The notes under the pieces: model-generated | Databases searched by the model: none | What the model was told of the DNA's origin: nothing | What the model saw: the letters and a program-made list of their open reading frames with translations, nothing else | Translations under genes and position numbers: made by a program | Shown: positions 34,398-43,971 of the stretch, one piece after another | How positions within the stretch are numbered: position 1 is the stretch's first letter | How the letters are laid out: every line of letters starts with the position of its first letter | From: Acidobacteriota bacterium | GTDB lineage: Bacteria; Acidobacteriota; Terriglobia; Bryobacterales; Bryobacteraceae | Reading direction: 5' to 3' | DNA length: 64,000 nucleotides | Assembly (NCBI GenBank): GCA_018268935.1 | Contig: JAFDVS010000068.1 | Coordinates: forward strand, 1 to 64,000

Positions 34398-35998
34398 AAC
34401 GCCCCTGGACGCCGTCCCGCCCCCACCGGCTCAATCCGATATCCCCCTTCATGCACTTCCCCCACCGTGTACAAATAAAACCGGGGCTTCTCCTCCAAAT
34501 CCGGAGCACCCAAGTCAATCGCATACCCGCCCCCGCGGCGCACCGCACCATCCAACCACAGATACCAAGCCGCCAGCCGTCCAAGCGGCCCATGATCCCC
34601 CGCATAGATCACTTCCACTACATCAATCCGCCGGATATCCAATCCCGTATCCTTCGTCACCACCTCCACCGGCAAATAGCTCGCCATCGCAAATCGCCCC
34701 GCCGGCCAGCCCTTCTGCTTCACCCCATGAAACCCCCGCTTCTCGCGCGGCCCATACCACTGCAATCCCCTATCCCCAAAAAAGTACTCCACCGTCGCCC
34801 GAGGCTCTCCCTCCAAATCCCCCGGCAACTCACTCATCGCCAGCAAGTATCCTTCGCGCCCTTTCATCTCCAACCTCCGCAGCAACTCCGATGATTGGTA
34901 CATCAGATCCCGATATGCCAATTCCTGCCGGTAAACGTGCCCCGCCGTAATCAACGGGTACGCCGCTATCAACCCCGCCGCCAGCCATCGCCCATACATC
35001 CGGGGCAAATGCTGCAACGCCACGCCCACGGGGATCGCCGCCACATACATCGATGGAATCGCGTATCGCAGCGCCACCACCTTCGGAACCGTGACGAACA
35101 TCAACATCGCGCCCGCCGCCACCCAGCAAAACAACACCACTTGCCCAACCACCGATCTCCGTTCCCTCCATCCCCACACAATGGAAAATCCCGCCAGCCC
35201 CAGCAGCACAATCTCCACCACCTGCAGCGTGCTGTCCGGAAGCATCATCCCGCACTGCTCGCGCAGACGCCACAGCCATTCCCCAAACACGAATCCACCT
35301 GCCCGCCCCGATGCCGCACGTAACCGCCACGTCCACGCCATCAGCATCAACACATGTGGCATCAATCGAACCCACCCCCGCACATCGCGCGCAAACACAA
35401 ACACCACCAGCAATCCCTGAAACACATACCCCGCTTCCTTCGTCCCAATCGTGAACAGCGCCAACCCAAACCACAGCAACTGCGCCTGCCACGTCATCAC
35501 CGAAGCACGAAACTCATACCGCCACAAAAACAACAACTGCCCGCAGATCCCCAACGCCAGCCACCCATCCGGAGCATGCAGCATCAACGTGAATCGTGCC
35601 GGATGAAACAGCAGCAACGCCGCCACCGCTGCCCGCGCCTCCCACCCGCATCCCATCTTCCCCAACAACTCCGTCACAACCCACACGGCAGCAAAGAACG
35701 CAGCCCACTTCACGGCATACCAAAGCCAGAACTCCCCACCAAACACCAGCACCTGCAAGTCATAAAGAAACGTAGTTACCGGACGCACCACGAACGTTCC
35801 CGTCAGAAACTGATGCGCCGCGTTCCCTACAAGCGTGCCCCACGCAATCGGCCGTCCATAGTGAAACAAATCACCCGAGGTAAAGTAATCCCAGAAAGCA
35901 AACGGTCGGTACATCGAAGCCAGCGCCAGCGGCACAATAAACCACGCGAAATACAACGCGACAACCGCGTTCCGCCGCCGCTGAAACCAACCCCACAT
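34394..35998 (-). CDS. Multispanning membrane protein of unknown function
   Basis: The 534-residue protein has about eleven hydrophobic segments in the first 370 residues and a soluble C-terminal part of about 150 residues. The layout (short loops, a D near the first periplasmic loop, HPARFTLMLHAPDG) recalls membrane glycosyltransferases of the PMT/ArnT-like class, but no diagnostic motif is clear. Its ATG directly follows the pckA stop, so it is cotranscribed with pckA, though no functional link is obvious. Confidence 0.7.
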   Translation of the reverse strand: MWGWFQRRRNAVVALYFAWFIVPLALASMYRPFAFWDYFTSGDLFHYGRPIAWGTLVGNAAHQFLTGTFVVRPVTTFLYDLQVLVFGGEFWLWYAVKWAAFFAAVWVVTELLGKMGCGWEARAAVAALLLFHPARFTLMLHAPDGWLALGICGQLLFLWRYEFRASVMTWQAQLLWFGLALFTIGTKEAGYVFQGLLVVFVFARDVRGWVRLMPHVLMLMAWTWRLRAASGRAGGFVFGEWLWRLREQCGMMLPDSTLQVVEIVLLGLAGFSIVWGWRERRSVVGQVVLFCWVAAGAMLMFVTVPKVVALRYAIPSMYVAAIPVGVALQHLPRMYGRWLAAGLIAAYPLITAGHVYRQELAYRDLMYQSSELLRRLEMKGREGYLLAMSELPGDLEGEPRATVEYFFGDRGLQWYGPREKRGFHGVKQKGWPAGRFAMASYLPVEVVTKDTGLDIRRIDVVEVIYAGDHGPLGRLAAWYLWLDGAVRRGGGYAIDLGAPDLEEKPRFYLYTVGEVHEGGYRIEPVGAGRRPGAF

Positions 35999-37579
35999 CT
36001 ACCGCGGAGAGGCCGCCAGTACCCCGTCGCTCACTTTGCCAAACTTCTCAAAGTTCTTACGGAATCTCGCTCCCAAATCCGCCGCTGCATGATCGTACGC
36101 CGCCTTATCCGCCCACATATGCCGCGCATCCAGCAACTCCGCCGGCACTCCCGGACAACTCTGCGGCACCAGGATATGAAACACCGGATGCGGCACCACG
36201 CTCACCGAGTCCAGTTTCCCGTCCACCGCAGCCTGCACCATCGCTCGCGTATACGGCAGCTTCATCCGGTGCCCGGTTCCGAATGCTCCGCCCACCCAGC
36301 CCGTATTCACCAGCCAGCACGATACACCATGCTCGGACAGTTTCTTTCCCAACATCTCCGCATACACCGAAGGATGCCGCGGCAAAAACGGAGCCCCGAA
36401 ACACGCGCTAAACGTCGCCTGCGGCTCCGAACTCAACCCCCGCTCCGTACCCGCTACCTTCGCCGTATATCCGCTCAGGAAGTGATACATCGCCTGCTCT
36501 GGAGTCAGCTTCGAAATCGGAGGCAGCACACCAAACGCATCCGCCGTCAAAAACAAAACCTGCGAAGGATGATTTCCCACTCCCGGAATCACCGCGCCGT
36601 CGATAAAATCCACCGGATACGCCGCCCGCGTGTTCTCCGTAATCGCGCTCGAATCGTAATCGCACTCCCGCGTTCCCGCGTCGATCACTACATTCTCCAA
36701 CACACTCCCAAACCGGATCGCTCGCCAGATCTGCGGCTCATTCTCCATCGAAAGCCGGATGCACTTCGCGTAACACCCGCCCTCGAAGTTGAATACACCG
36801 CGATCACTCCACCCATGTTCGTCATCGCCAATCAATCGCCGCGCCGGATCCGCCGACAGCGTCGTCTTCCCCGTCCCCGACAATCCGAAAAACAGCGCTA
36901 CCCGTTCATCCGTGCCCGTGTTCGCCGAACAATGCATCGGCAACACGCCCCGCTCCGGCAGCAGGTAGTTCAGAATCGTGAATACCGATTTCTTCATCTC
37001 CCCCGCATATTGCGTCCCGGCGATAATCACCGTTCGCCGCTTCATGCTCAGCGCGATGCAGGTCTCCGTTCGCGATCCATCCAACCCCGGATTCGCCTGA
37101 AAATCCGGCGCAAACAGAATCGTGAACGCCGGCGCGAAATCCTTCAATTGCGAAGGCTCGGCCCGGATGAACAATTGCCGCGCGAACAGGCTGTGCCACG
37201 CCCGCTGCGTAATCACCCGAACGGGGAGCGTATGCTCCGTCTCCGCACCCCCAAAACAATCCTGCACGAAAATGTCGCGGCCTTGCAGAAACGCCGCTAC
37301 CCGCGCGTGCAGCCGGTCGAAGTGCTCCTCCGTCATCGGCTGATTCACCGGGCCCCAATCCACCGTGCCTTCCGTCGATGCCTCCCGCACGATAAATTTA
37401 TCGTTCGGCGATCGCCCCGTGAACTGCCCCGTGCGTACCACCAGCGCGCCGTTCGCCGCCAGTTCTCCTTCACGCCGGACCAGCGCTTCTTCAATCAATT
37501 GTGACGTCGGCAGGTTCCAATGCACCTCACCCGTGTGCAAAAGTCCCTGAGCAGTTAAATCCTGGCCTTCCATCCGCAT
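35999..37579 (-). CDS. pckA: Phosphoenolpyruvate carboxykinase (ATP)
   Basis: The 526-residue protein matches ATP-type PEP carboxykinase: FTGRSPNDKFIV, the PEPCK-specific GLSGTGKTTLS kinase-1a P-loop, LIGDDEHGWSD kinase-2 motif, NFEGGCYAKCI, and the adenine-binding GFTAK-like SGYTAKVAGTE. It converts oxaloacetate to phosphoenolpyruvate for gluconeogenesis. Length is normal for the family. The ATG at 37579 is used, with a second ATG two codons later. No clear Shine-Dalgarno is visible. It is divergent from the secreted hypothetical gene 28 nt away. Confidence 0.96.
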   Translation of the reverse strand: MRMEGQDLTAQGLLHTGEVHWNLPTSQLIEEALVRREGELAANGALVVRTGQFTGRSPNDKFIVREASTEGTVDWGPVNQPMTEEHFDRLHARVAAFLQGRDIFVQDCFGGAETEHTLPVRVITQRAWHSLFARQLFIRAEPSQLKDFAPAFTILFAPDFQANPGLDGSRTETCIALSMKRRTVIIAGTQYAGEMKKSVFTILNYLLPERGVLPMHCSANTGTDERVALFFGLSGTGKTTLSADPARRLIGDDEHGWSDRGVFNFEGGCYAKCIRLSMENEPQIWRAIRFGSVLENVVIDAGTRECDYDSSAITENTRAAYPVDFIDGAVIPGVGNHPSQVLFLTADAFGVLPPISKLTPEQAMYHFLSGYTAKVAGTERGLSSEPQATFSACFGAPFLPRHPSVYAEMLGKKLSEHGVSCWLVNTGWVGGAFGTGHRMKLPYTRAMVQAAVDGKLDSVSVVPHPVFHILVPQSCPGVPAELLDARHMWADKAAYDHAAADLGARFRKNFEKFGKVSDGVLAASPR

Positions 37580-37607
37580 TAGAACGGCACTATAGCATAA
37601 TGACTGT

Positions 37608-38219
37608 ATGACTCCCCTGCGCGCGCTTGTCCTCTACTCGCTCGCAGTGTGTCCCATCGCTGCCCAGGTCATCGATTTCGAATCCGGTGGCCTCCATTAC
37701 AAGACACTCACCAAGAACGGAGTCACCATCATGTTCGCCCACCTGCCTACGCACATCCGCGATTACACCATCATGCAGGTCGCCGTTTCCAACGGTTCGC
37801 AAATCCCCTGGACCATCAAGCCCACTGACTTCCGCTTCGAGCGCGCCGACGGCACTTCCATCAACCCCACTAACCCCCGCACCGTCGTTACCGAATTGAT
37901 CGAAAAAGCAGGCCGCAGCGACGTCATCAAACTCGTCGCCACCTACGAAATCGGCCTCTATGGCCTCAACCGCCTCCAATCCACCAACGGCTACGAACAG
38001 CGCCGCCAGGCCGCCGCCGCCGAATTGGTCCAGGGCAAATTGAAAGCCGCCGCGGCAGCCTCCGCCATCGCTTTCGTCGATATCAAACTCCTCCCCGGCC
38101 AGAGCACCGATGGAGCCATGTTCTACGCCAATCAGGGCAAACCGCTCGGCCACGGCAAACTAATTGTCCGCGCCGCCGGCGAAGTCTTCGAGTTCCCGTC
38201 GGAGCCTCTCGCTCCGTGA
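37608..38219 (+). CDS. Secreted hypothetical protein
   Basis: The 203-residue protein has a signal peptide (ALVLYSLAVCPIAAQ) and a beta-rich N-terminal domain (YKTLTKNGVTIMFAHLP, IPWTIKPTDFRFERADG) followed by a helical Ala-rich part (residues about 130-155). I do not recognise the family; similar small exported proteins are common in Acidobacteria. Its stop overlaps the GTG start of the PHP phosphoesterase by 4 nt, so the two are translationally coupled. Confidence 0.7.
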   Translation: MTPLRALVLYSLAVCPIAAQVIDFESGGLHYKTLTKNGVTIMFAHLPTHIRDYTIMQVAVSNGSQIPWTIKPTDFRFERADGTSINPTNPRTVVTELIEKAGRSDVIKLVATYEIGLYGLNRLQSTNGYEQRRQAAAAELVQGKLKAAAAASAIAFVDIKLLPGQSTDGAMFYANQGKPLGHGKLIVRAAGEVFEFPSEPLAP

Positions 38220-39037
38220 TCGATCTTCATTCCCACACCCACTATTCCGACGGCGCCTGCGCTCCCGGCGAATTGCTCGAACTCGCCTACCAGCGCGGCC
38301 TCGATGCGCTCGCCATCACCGATCACGACAACCTCGCCGGCTATGACGCCGCGCTCGCTCTCCCCCGCCCGCCTTCCCTCCGTCTCATCTGCGGCATCGA
38401 AATCACCTGCAAACTCGGCCGCAAAGCGCCTCACCTGCTCGGCTATTTCCTCAAAGGACAACCCGCTCCGGAATTCCGCGAATGGCTCACGGAACGCTAT
38501 GAACAACGCCGCGATCGCAATCGCCGCCTCGTCGCGCACCTTCAATCCCTCAACTACGAGATAGCCCTCGAAGAAGTGGAAGCCCTCGGCCGCAGCATGA
38601 CCGGCCGTCCTCACTTCGCCCGCGTCCTCGTTTCCAAAGGATACTTCCCCTCCATCGACGAAGCGTTCCAAAAGCTTCTCGGCGAAGATGCCCCCGGCTA
38701 CGTCGAACACCAGGCGCCTTCTCTTGCCGAAGCCATTCGCCGCGTCAACGAATCCGGTGGCGTCTCTTCCCTCGCTCATCCGATTCGTCTCTCGCTCGCG
38801 AGTGAGGAGTCGTTCCTTCGCTCTCTCGTGGACGACGGCCTCCGAGCCCTCGAGGTCTTCCACTCCGATCAGCCCGGCCACCATGCGCAGCACTACTTCG
38901 AACTCGCCCGCCGCCTCGATCTCGCCGTCACCGGCGGCTCCGACTTCCACGGCTCCGTCAAACCCCGCGTCGACCTTGGATGTGCGAACGTAGAAAACTG
39001 GGTCCTCGAGGAATTGCAAAAACGCTGGGGGGATTAG
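38216..39037 (+). CDS. PHP-domain phosphoesterase
   Basis: The 273-residue protein is a stand-alone PHP domain: DLHSHTHYSDG at the start, ITDHDNLAGY, GIEITCK, SLAHPIRLS and GGSDFHGSVKP together provide the metal-binding His and Asp residues of RNase AM/YciV-type proteins. E. coli YciV is a 5'-3' exonuclease on short RNAs and 3',5'-bisphosphates; this role is possible here. The start is GTG within GTGA, overlapping the previous stop. The SGNH hydrolase gene follows after 3 nt. Confidence 0.9.
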   Translation: MIDLHSHTHYSDGACAPGELLELAYQRGLDALAITDHDNLAGYDAALALPRPPSLRLICGIEITCKLGRKAPHLLGYFLKGQPAPEFREWLTERYEQRRDRNRRLVAHLQSLNYEIALEEVEALGRSMTGRPHFARVLVSKGYFPSIDEAFQKLLGEDAPGYVEHQAPSLAEAIRRVNESGGVSSLAHPIRLSLASEESFLRSLVDDGLRALEVFHSDQPGHHAQHYFELARRLDLAVTGGSDFHGSVKPRVDLGCANVENWVLEELQKRWGD

Positions 39038-39040
39038 CAA

Positions 39041-40069
39041 ATGCAACAGGCGCTAGCCATCTTGTTTCTCGGAAATAGCCTCACCTACACCAACGACCTT
39101 CCGAAAATATTCACCGCTAGCTCGCCCGTCAAAGTCTACGCCGAGTCCGTCACCGCCCCCGGCGCCACCCTCCAGATCCTCTACGAACAAACCGATGCCC
39201 TGCGCAAACTCCACAGCCGCAAATGGGACTACGTCGTGCTCCAGGAACAGGGCTCGCTAGGCATCGCCGCCGTGAACGGCCAGCGCGCCGTCAATCATCC
39301 CAACGCCTTCTTCGGCTGGTCCCGCATCTGGGACCACGAAATTCGCGCCGCTGGCGCCAAAACCGTCTTCTTCCATAACTGGGTGCGCAAACCCAATCCC
39401 GAAGATCGTCCCTACGTAGACTACGCATTCTTCGAAATCGCAAAGCAACTCAAGGCCACCAATGTCCCCGTTGGCATCGCCTGGGCGCGCATGCCGCAGG
39501 ACCCGCTCTACGTCCCCGACAACCTCCATCCCACCATCGCCGGCAGTTACCTCACCGCCTGCGTCTTCACCGAAGCGCTCTTCCGCAAACCCTGCATCAA
39601 CCCTCCGCAAGGCATGACCGAAGAAGCCGCCCGTCAGATCCGCACCGTCGCCGCTGCGGCAGTCAAAGACGCAGCCACCATGCAACCTGCCAAGCCCGAG
39701 TTCACCGCAGTCACCGAACTTCCCGCCGTCGCCAATCTCAACGTCAAAGACATCATCGGCGCCTGGACCGGAGAAACCACCTTCTATACCGAACCCGCCA
39801 GGCTCACGCTCCACATCACGCCTGACGGGCCCGGCTGCAAAGTCAATTACAACGTCGAAGGTCCCCGACTCCGCCTATCGAAAGTCATCGCCACGTGCAC
39901 TCCGGCGCCCAACGGCGTCCTCATCACAGTCAATCAACTCAGCGGCACTGTTGAAATGCACACCTTCCAACTCCGCGACGGCAAGCTAATCGGTCTCAGC
40001 CGCCTCGCCCCGTACACCGCCTACTTCCGCCGCGAAGCCACCTGGACCCTCGAACGCACCACAAACTAG
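39041..40069 (+). CDS. SGNH/GDSL-type hydrolase with C-terminal beta domain
   Basis: The 342-residue protein starts with FLGNSLTYTND, the block I Ser motif of SGNH hydrolases with GNS in place of GDS, has VVLQEQGS as block II-like and DNLHPTIAGSYL with the catalytic Asp-x-x-His near residue 165. A second domain (about 235-342) is beta-rich and unknown. The family includes esterases and carbohydrate deacetylases. Only a weak hydrophobic start is visible, so export is uncertain. It is last in the operon with the secreted protein and PHP genes; the double-hairpin repeat starts at its stop codon. Confidence 0.8.
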   Translation: MQQALAILFLGNSLTYTNDLPKIFTASSPVKVYAESVTAPGATLQILYEQTDALRKLHSRKWDYVVLQEQGSLGIAAVNGQRAVNHPNAFFGWSRIWDHEIRAAGAKTVFFHNWVRKPNPEDRPYVDYAFFEIAKQLKATNVPVGIAWARMPQDPLYVPDNLHPTIAGSYLTACVFTEALFRKPCINPPQGMTEEAARQIRTVAAAAVKDAATMQPAKPEFTAVTELPAVANLNVKDIIGAWTGETTFYTEPARLTLHITPDGPGCKVNYNVEGPRLRLSKVIATCTPAPNGVLITVNQLSGTVEMHTFQLRDGKLIGLSRLAPYTAYFRREATWTLERTTN

Positions 40070-40118
40070 TGGCGACGGGCCTCCAGGCCGGTCGCAGTTC
40101 AGCCTGGGAAGGCTGAAC
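40069..40118 (+). repeat. Dispersed double-hairpin repeat, copy 2
   Basis: About 50 nt beginning inside the TAG stop of the SGNH hydrolase gene. Hairpin one is GCGACgGGCCT/AGGCCgGTCGC as in copy 1; hairpin two is GTTCAGCCT/AGGCTGAAC around GGGA as in copy 3. It lies between convergent genes (hydrolase and glpK), 6 bp from the glpK stop, and may act as a two-way terminator. Confidence 0.85.
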
Positions 40119-40124
40119 AACCTC

Positions 40125-41597
40125 CTACCCCCTACACTTCCGCACGGCCGTCTTCCACCCCTCCCAAAGCGACGCTCGTTCCCCCTCACTCATCTGCGGC
40201 TCAAACGCCCGGTCCACCCTCCAAAACCCTTCCAACTCATCCGTCGACTTCCACACCCCAACCGCCAACCCCGCCAAATACGCCGCCCCCAAAGCTGTCG
40301 TCTCAATATCCGCCGGCCGCACAATCCGCTTCCCCAAAATATCCGCCTGAAACTGCATCAAAAAGTTATTCGCCGTCGCCCCGCCATCCACGCGCAACTC
40401 CATCAACGCCGCCCCACTATCCGCCTCCATCGCCTCAATCATCTCCCGAGTCTGATACGCAATCGACTCCAGCGTCGCTCGCACAATATGCGCCCGCGTC
40501 GCCCCGCGCGTCAACCCCGTAATCGTCCCCCGCGCCGCCGAGTCCCAATACGGAGCACCCAACCCCACAAACGCCGGAACAAAATATGTCCCCGCGTTAT
40601 CCGCCACCGAAGCCGCAATCGCCTCCGATTCCCCCGCCGACGTAATCAGCCCCAGCGAATCCCGCAGCCACTGCACCGCCGCCCCCGCAATGAAAATCGC
40701 TCCTTCTACCGCGAACTGCGGCCCGTCGATCTGCGCCGCCCGCGTCGCCAGCAGCTTGTTCTTCGACACCGGCCTCACCCCGCCCGTATGCATCAGCCCA
40801 AAACATCCCGTGCCATAAGTGTTTTTCGACAATCCCGCCCGGAAACAAGCCTGCCCAAACAGCGCCGCTTGCTGATCCCCGGCAATCCCCGCCACCGGCA
40901 CCGCGGCCCCCAGATGCTCCGCCCCAGTCGAAGCCACCACGCCACTCGAAGGCACAATCCGAGGCAGCATCGAACGCGGCACATCGAACACCCGCAGCAG
41001 ATCCTCGTCCCAATCCCCCGTCTCAATATTCATCAGCATCGTGCGCGACGCGTTCGAAGCGTCCGTCACGTGCTCCGCCCCATTGGTCAGCTTCCACACC
41101 AGCCACGTATCCACGTTCCCAAACAGCAAATCCCCCGCCGCCGCTTTCTCCCGCGCTCCAGCCACATTCTCCAAAATCCACCGGATTTTGCTTGCCGAAA
41201 AATACGCGTCCACAATCAGCCCGGTCTTCGCCGTGATCATCGCCCCATGCGTCGCCGCAAGCCCAGTGCAGAAATCCGCCGTCCGCCGGCATTGCCACAC
41301 AATCGCCGGAGCAATCGGTTTCCCCGTCGCCTTCTCCCACACAATCGTTGTCTCGCGCTGATTCGTAATCCCGATGGCCGCCACTGCGGAAGCGGCAACT
41401 CCACTCCGGTCCAGCACTGCCCGTGCCGACTCCATCTGTGCCATCCAGATTTGCATCGCATCCTGCTCCACCCACCCCGGCTGCGGATACAGGCATTCTA
41501 TCGGCCGCGACTCCATCGCCAGGCTCTCGCCGCGCTCGTTGTAGAGCACCGTCCGGGCGCTCGTCGTTCCTTCATCGAGTGAAATCAGGTAGGGCAC
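40125..41597 (-). CDS. glpK: Glycerol kinase
   Basis: The 490-residue protein matches glycerol kinase of the FGGY family: SLDEGTTSARTVLYNERGE at the ATP-binding start, GWVEQDAMQIW, GITNQRETTIVWEK, GNVDTWLVWKLT, GIAGDQQAALFGQ, GTGCF and DGGATANNFLMQFQADI. It phosphorylates glycerol to sn-glycerol 3-phosphate in the cytoplasm. Length is normal. No glpF or glpD neighbour is present. It is divergent, by 32 nt, from a short conserved hypothetical gene. Confidence 0.95.
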   Translation of the reverse strand: MPYLISLDEGTTSARTVLYNERGESLAMESRPIECLYPQPGWVEQDAMQIWMAQMESARAVLDRSGVAASAVAAIGITNQRETTIVWEKATGKPIAPAIVWQCRRTADFCTGLAATHGAMITAKTGLIVDAYFSASKIRWILENVAGAREKAAAGDLLFGNVDTWLVWKLTNGAEHVTDASNASRTMLMNIETGDWDEDLLRVFDVPRSMLPRIVPSSGVVASTGAEHLGAAVPVAGIAGDQQAALFGQACFRAGLSKNTYGTGCFGLMHTGGVRPVSKNKLLATRAAQIDGPQFAVEGAIFIAGAAVQWLRDSLGLITSAGESEAIAASVADNAGTYFVPAFVGLGAPYWDSAARGTITGLTRGATRAHIVRATLESIAYQTREMIEAMEADSGAALMELRVDGGATANNFLMQFQADILGKRIVRPADIETTALGAAYLAGLAVGVWKSTDELEGFWRVDRAFEPQMSEGERASLWEGWKTAVRKCRG

Positions 41598-41629
41598 TTT
41601 GGCATCCTAACACGATAAGATAGAGACTT

Positions 41630-42061
41630 ATGTTCTTTCGCCGGGAAAAACCCCACGTCCCTACGTTCACTGAATTGATGGACTCTCTGCGCAAGCAGGG
41701 CTTCACCGTCCAGCCCGAACAGGGCGGCGGAATGCGCGTCAGCAAGGGCCTCTGCGCCGCTGTCGTGAAGGAAGGCGCCCAGCGGCCTGCCGTCAATAAA
41801 GCAGGCATCCTGCTCGGCGAAGAGATCGGCCAACTCTGCGATGGCGGCTTCCAGAAATTCTGGCTCGCCCCCAGTGGCCGCCGTGCCCCTGCCGCCGCCG
41901 ATCACCTCCGCGCCTTGCACAACTTCGAAGAGGATCTGAAGGAAGGCCTCGGCCTCATCAGCCTCTACAACGAATCGCTCGGCTCCATCAACGAACTCCA
42001 CCTCTACGATCGCGTCAAAGATCGCGATAAAGGCGTGGCCAAACGCCCCTGGGAGCGCTGA
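41630..42061 (+). CDS. Conserved hypothetical protein
   Basis: The 143-residue basic protein starts FFRREKPHVPTFTELMDSLRKQGF, a segment seen in acidobacterial hypothetical proteins, and continues with a compact alpha/beta pattern (GGMRVSKGLCAAVVKEG, then PAVNKAGILLGEEIGQL). It has no signal peptide or membrane segment and no motif I can name. It is followed after 5 nt by the HEAT-tailed sulfatase, so the two may be cotranscribed, and is divergent from glpK. Confidence 0.7.
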   Translation: MFFRREKPHVPTFTELMDSLRKQGFTVQPEQGGGMRVSKGLCAAVVKEGAQRPAVNKAGILLGEEIGQLCDGGFQKFWLAPSGRRAPAAADHLRALHNFEEDLKEGLGLISLYNESLGSINELHLYDRVKDRDKGVAKRPWER

Positions 42062-42066
42062 CGAAC

Positions 42067-43866
42067 ATGCAGTCGCGGCGCGCGTTCCTGGCTCAATCCG
42101 CCTCTCTGCTCGCCGCGCAATCCACACCGCGGCCGAACATCCTCTGGATCTCGTGCGAAGATTCCAGCCCGCAACTCGGCTGCTACGGCGATCCGCTCGC
42201 CATCACCCCCAACCTCGATAAACTCGCCACCCAAGGCGTCCGCTACACCAACGCGCATTCCATCATCGGAGTCTGCGCTCCTAGCCGTTCCGGCATCATC
42301 ACCGGCGTCTATCCCACCTCCCTCGGCACGCTCCACATGCGTTGCGACGCCAAAGTCCCCAACGAAATTCGCTGCTTCCCTGAGTTCCTCCGCAACGCTG
42401 GCTACTACTGCACCAACAACGTCAAAACGGATTACAATTTCCAGCACCCAAAATCCGCTTGGGACGAAGTGAGCCGCAAAGCGCACTGGAAGAACCGCCC
42501 GGCAGGCAAACCGTTCTTCGCCGTCTTCAACAACACCGTCACCCACGAAAGCCATCTGCCTCTCCGCGGGAACGATCACATCGAAGACACACCCCGCGTC
42601 AAACCCAACGAGCGCCGCGATCCATCGAAGGTCGCCGTCCCGCCCTACTACCCCGATACTCCCGAAGTCCGCCGCGATCTCGCCAACGTCCACGACGTCA
42701 TCACGCAGATGGACTACGATTCCGGCGACCTCCTCAAGGAACTCGAAGACGCCGGCCTCGCCGAAGATACCATCGTCTTCTTCTGGTCCGATCACGGCGT
42801 CGGCCTCCCACGCGCCAAGCGTTGGCTCTACGGCTCCAGCACGCGCGTCCCATTGATCGTCCGCATTCCCGCGAAGTTCCGCCAAGCAGGGCAGGGAACT
42901 CCCGGCGCCACCAGCGACGAACTCGTCAGCCTCATCGACCTCGGTCCCACCGTCCTCAACCTCGCCGGCGTCCCCATCCCTTCCTATATCCAGTCCCGAG
43001 CATTCCTCGGCCCCAATCTCACCCCCAAACGCAAATTCCTCTACGGCGCCCGAGACCGCATGGACGAACGCTACGACATGGTTCGCATGGTCTTCGATGG
43101 CCGCTACCGCTACATCCGCAACTTCGATCACGATCGCCCCCACTACCAGCACATGAACACGCCCGAAAAGGGGCCCACCATGATCGAACTGCGCCGTCTC
43201 CATAAGGAAGGCAAACTAACCAACGAAGCGGATCGCTACTTCCAACCGAAGCCCGTCGAAGAACTCTACGACTCCACCGCCGACAAACACGAGGTCAACA
43301 ACCTCGCCACCAAACCCGAACACCAAGTCCGCCTCGAAGCTATGCGCAAAGAGCTATTCGCCTGGATGCGCCGGATCCGCGACATCGGCTTCATTCCCGA
43401 GCCCGAGATCATGCGCATGGAAGCGCAATACGGCAATCGCATGGCAATCCTCCGCGCTCCCGAAAACGCGAAGCTTCTCGACGATCTCATTGCCCTCGAA
43501 ACCGCTTCGCAGACCGATCTCCGCAAAGCCCTGAAGAGCACCCACGTCGCCGTCCGGGCCCGCGCCGCCCTCAAGATCAAAGGCGGCGGCCCCGAAATGG
43601 AATCCGGACTCACCGACGAATCCGCCACCGTCCGCATCGCAGCCGCGAAAACATTGGTGCGCATTCCTGTTTTAATCAAGGAACTCACCCACTCCGATCC
43701 CTGGACCCGTCTCGCCGCCGCCCAAGCCCTCGACGAACTCGGCGGCAATGCCCGCCCCGCCCTCGACGCCCTCCGCGCCGCACGCAAAGACGAGAACCGC
43801 TACGTCGCCCGCGTCGCCAATCACGCTGTCAACCAACTCACCAATTCCAACAACGACGTCGCTTAA
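42067..43866 (+). CDS. Exported sulfatase with C-terminal HEAT-like repeats
   Basis: The 599-residue protein begins MQSRRAFLAQSASLLAA, a twin-arginine-type leader, then the sulfatase fold: NILWISCED, and the formylglycine motif C-A-P-S-R with Cys at residue 70, NTVTHESH, FFWSDHGVGLPRAKRW as the later metal motif. Residues about 490-595 add Ala/Leu-rich helical pairs of HEAT type (STHVAVRARAALKIKGG, ESATVRIAAAKTLVRI). The enzyme removes sulfate from carbohydrates after maturation by a formylglycine-generating enzyme. The HEAT tail is an uncommon addition, perhaps for protein contact. Confidence 0.88.
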   Translation: MQSRRAFLAQSASLLAAQSTPRPNILWISCEDSSPQLGCYGDPLAITPNLDKLATQGVRYTNAHSIIGVCAPSRSGIITGVYPTSLGTLHMRCDAKVPNEIRCFPEFLRNAGYYCTNNVKTDYNFQHPKSAWDEVSRKAHWKNRPAGKPFFAVFNNTVTHESHLPLRGNDHIEDTPRVKPNERRDPSKVAVPPYYPDTPEVRRDLANVHDVITQMDYDSGDLLKELEDAGLAEDTIVFFWSDHGVGLPRAKRWLYGSSTRVPLIVRIPAKFRQAGQGTPGATSDELVSLIDLGPTVLNLAGVPIPSYIQSRAFLGPNLTPKRKFLYGARDRMDERYDMVRMVFDGRYRYIRNFDHDRPHYQHMNTPEKGPTMIELRRLHKEGKLTNEADRYFQPKPVEELYDSTADKHEVNNLATKPEHQVRLEAMRKELFAWMRRIRDIGFIPEPEIMRMEAQYGNRMAILRAPENAKLLDDLIALETASQTDLRKALKSTHVAVRARAALKIKGGGPEMESGLTDESATVRIAAAKTLVRIPVLIKELTHSDPWTRLAAAQALDELGGNARPALDALRAARKDENRYVARVANHAVNQLTNSNNDVA

Positions 43867-43971
43867 TCCTCACCTCCCATCTGTGCGAATCTGTGTGAAT
43901 CTGTGGCCCCAAAACGCCATGCTCCGTGCTTTCCACTCCTCCTCCCACCCGCTGTAGTAACCTTGTCTTTT

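Noticed and set aside
35354..37504. A 716-codon plus-strand open frame
   Set aside because: It crosses both the membrane-protein gene and pckA in antisense and is strongly Arg/His/Pro-rich; pckA is unambiguous on the other strand.
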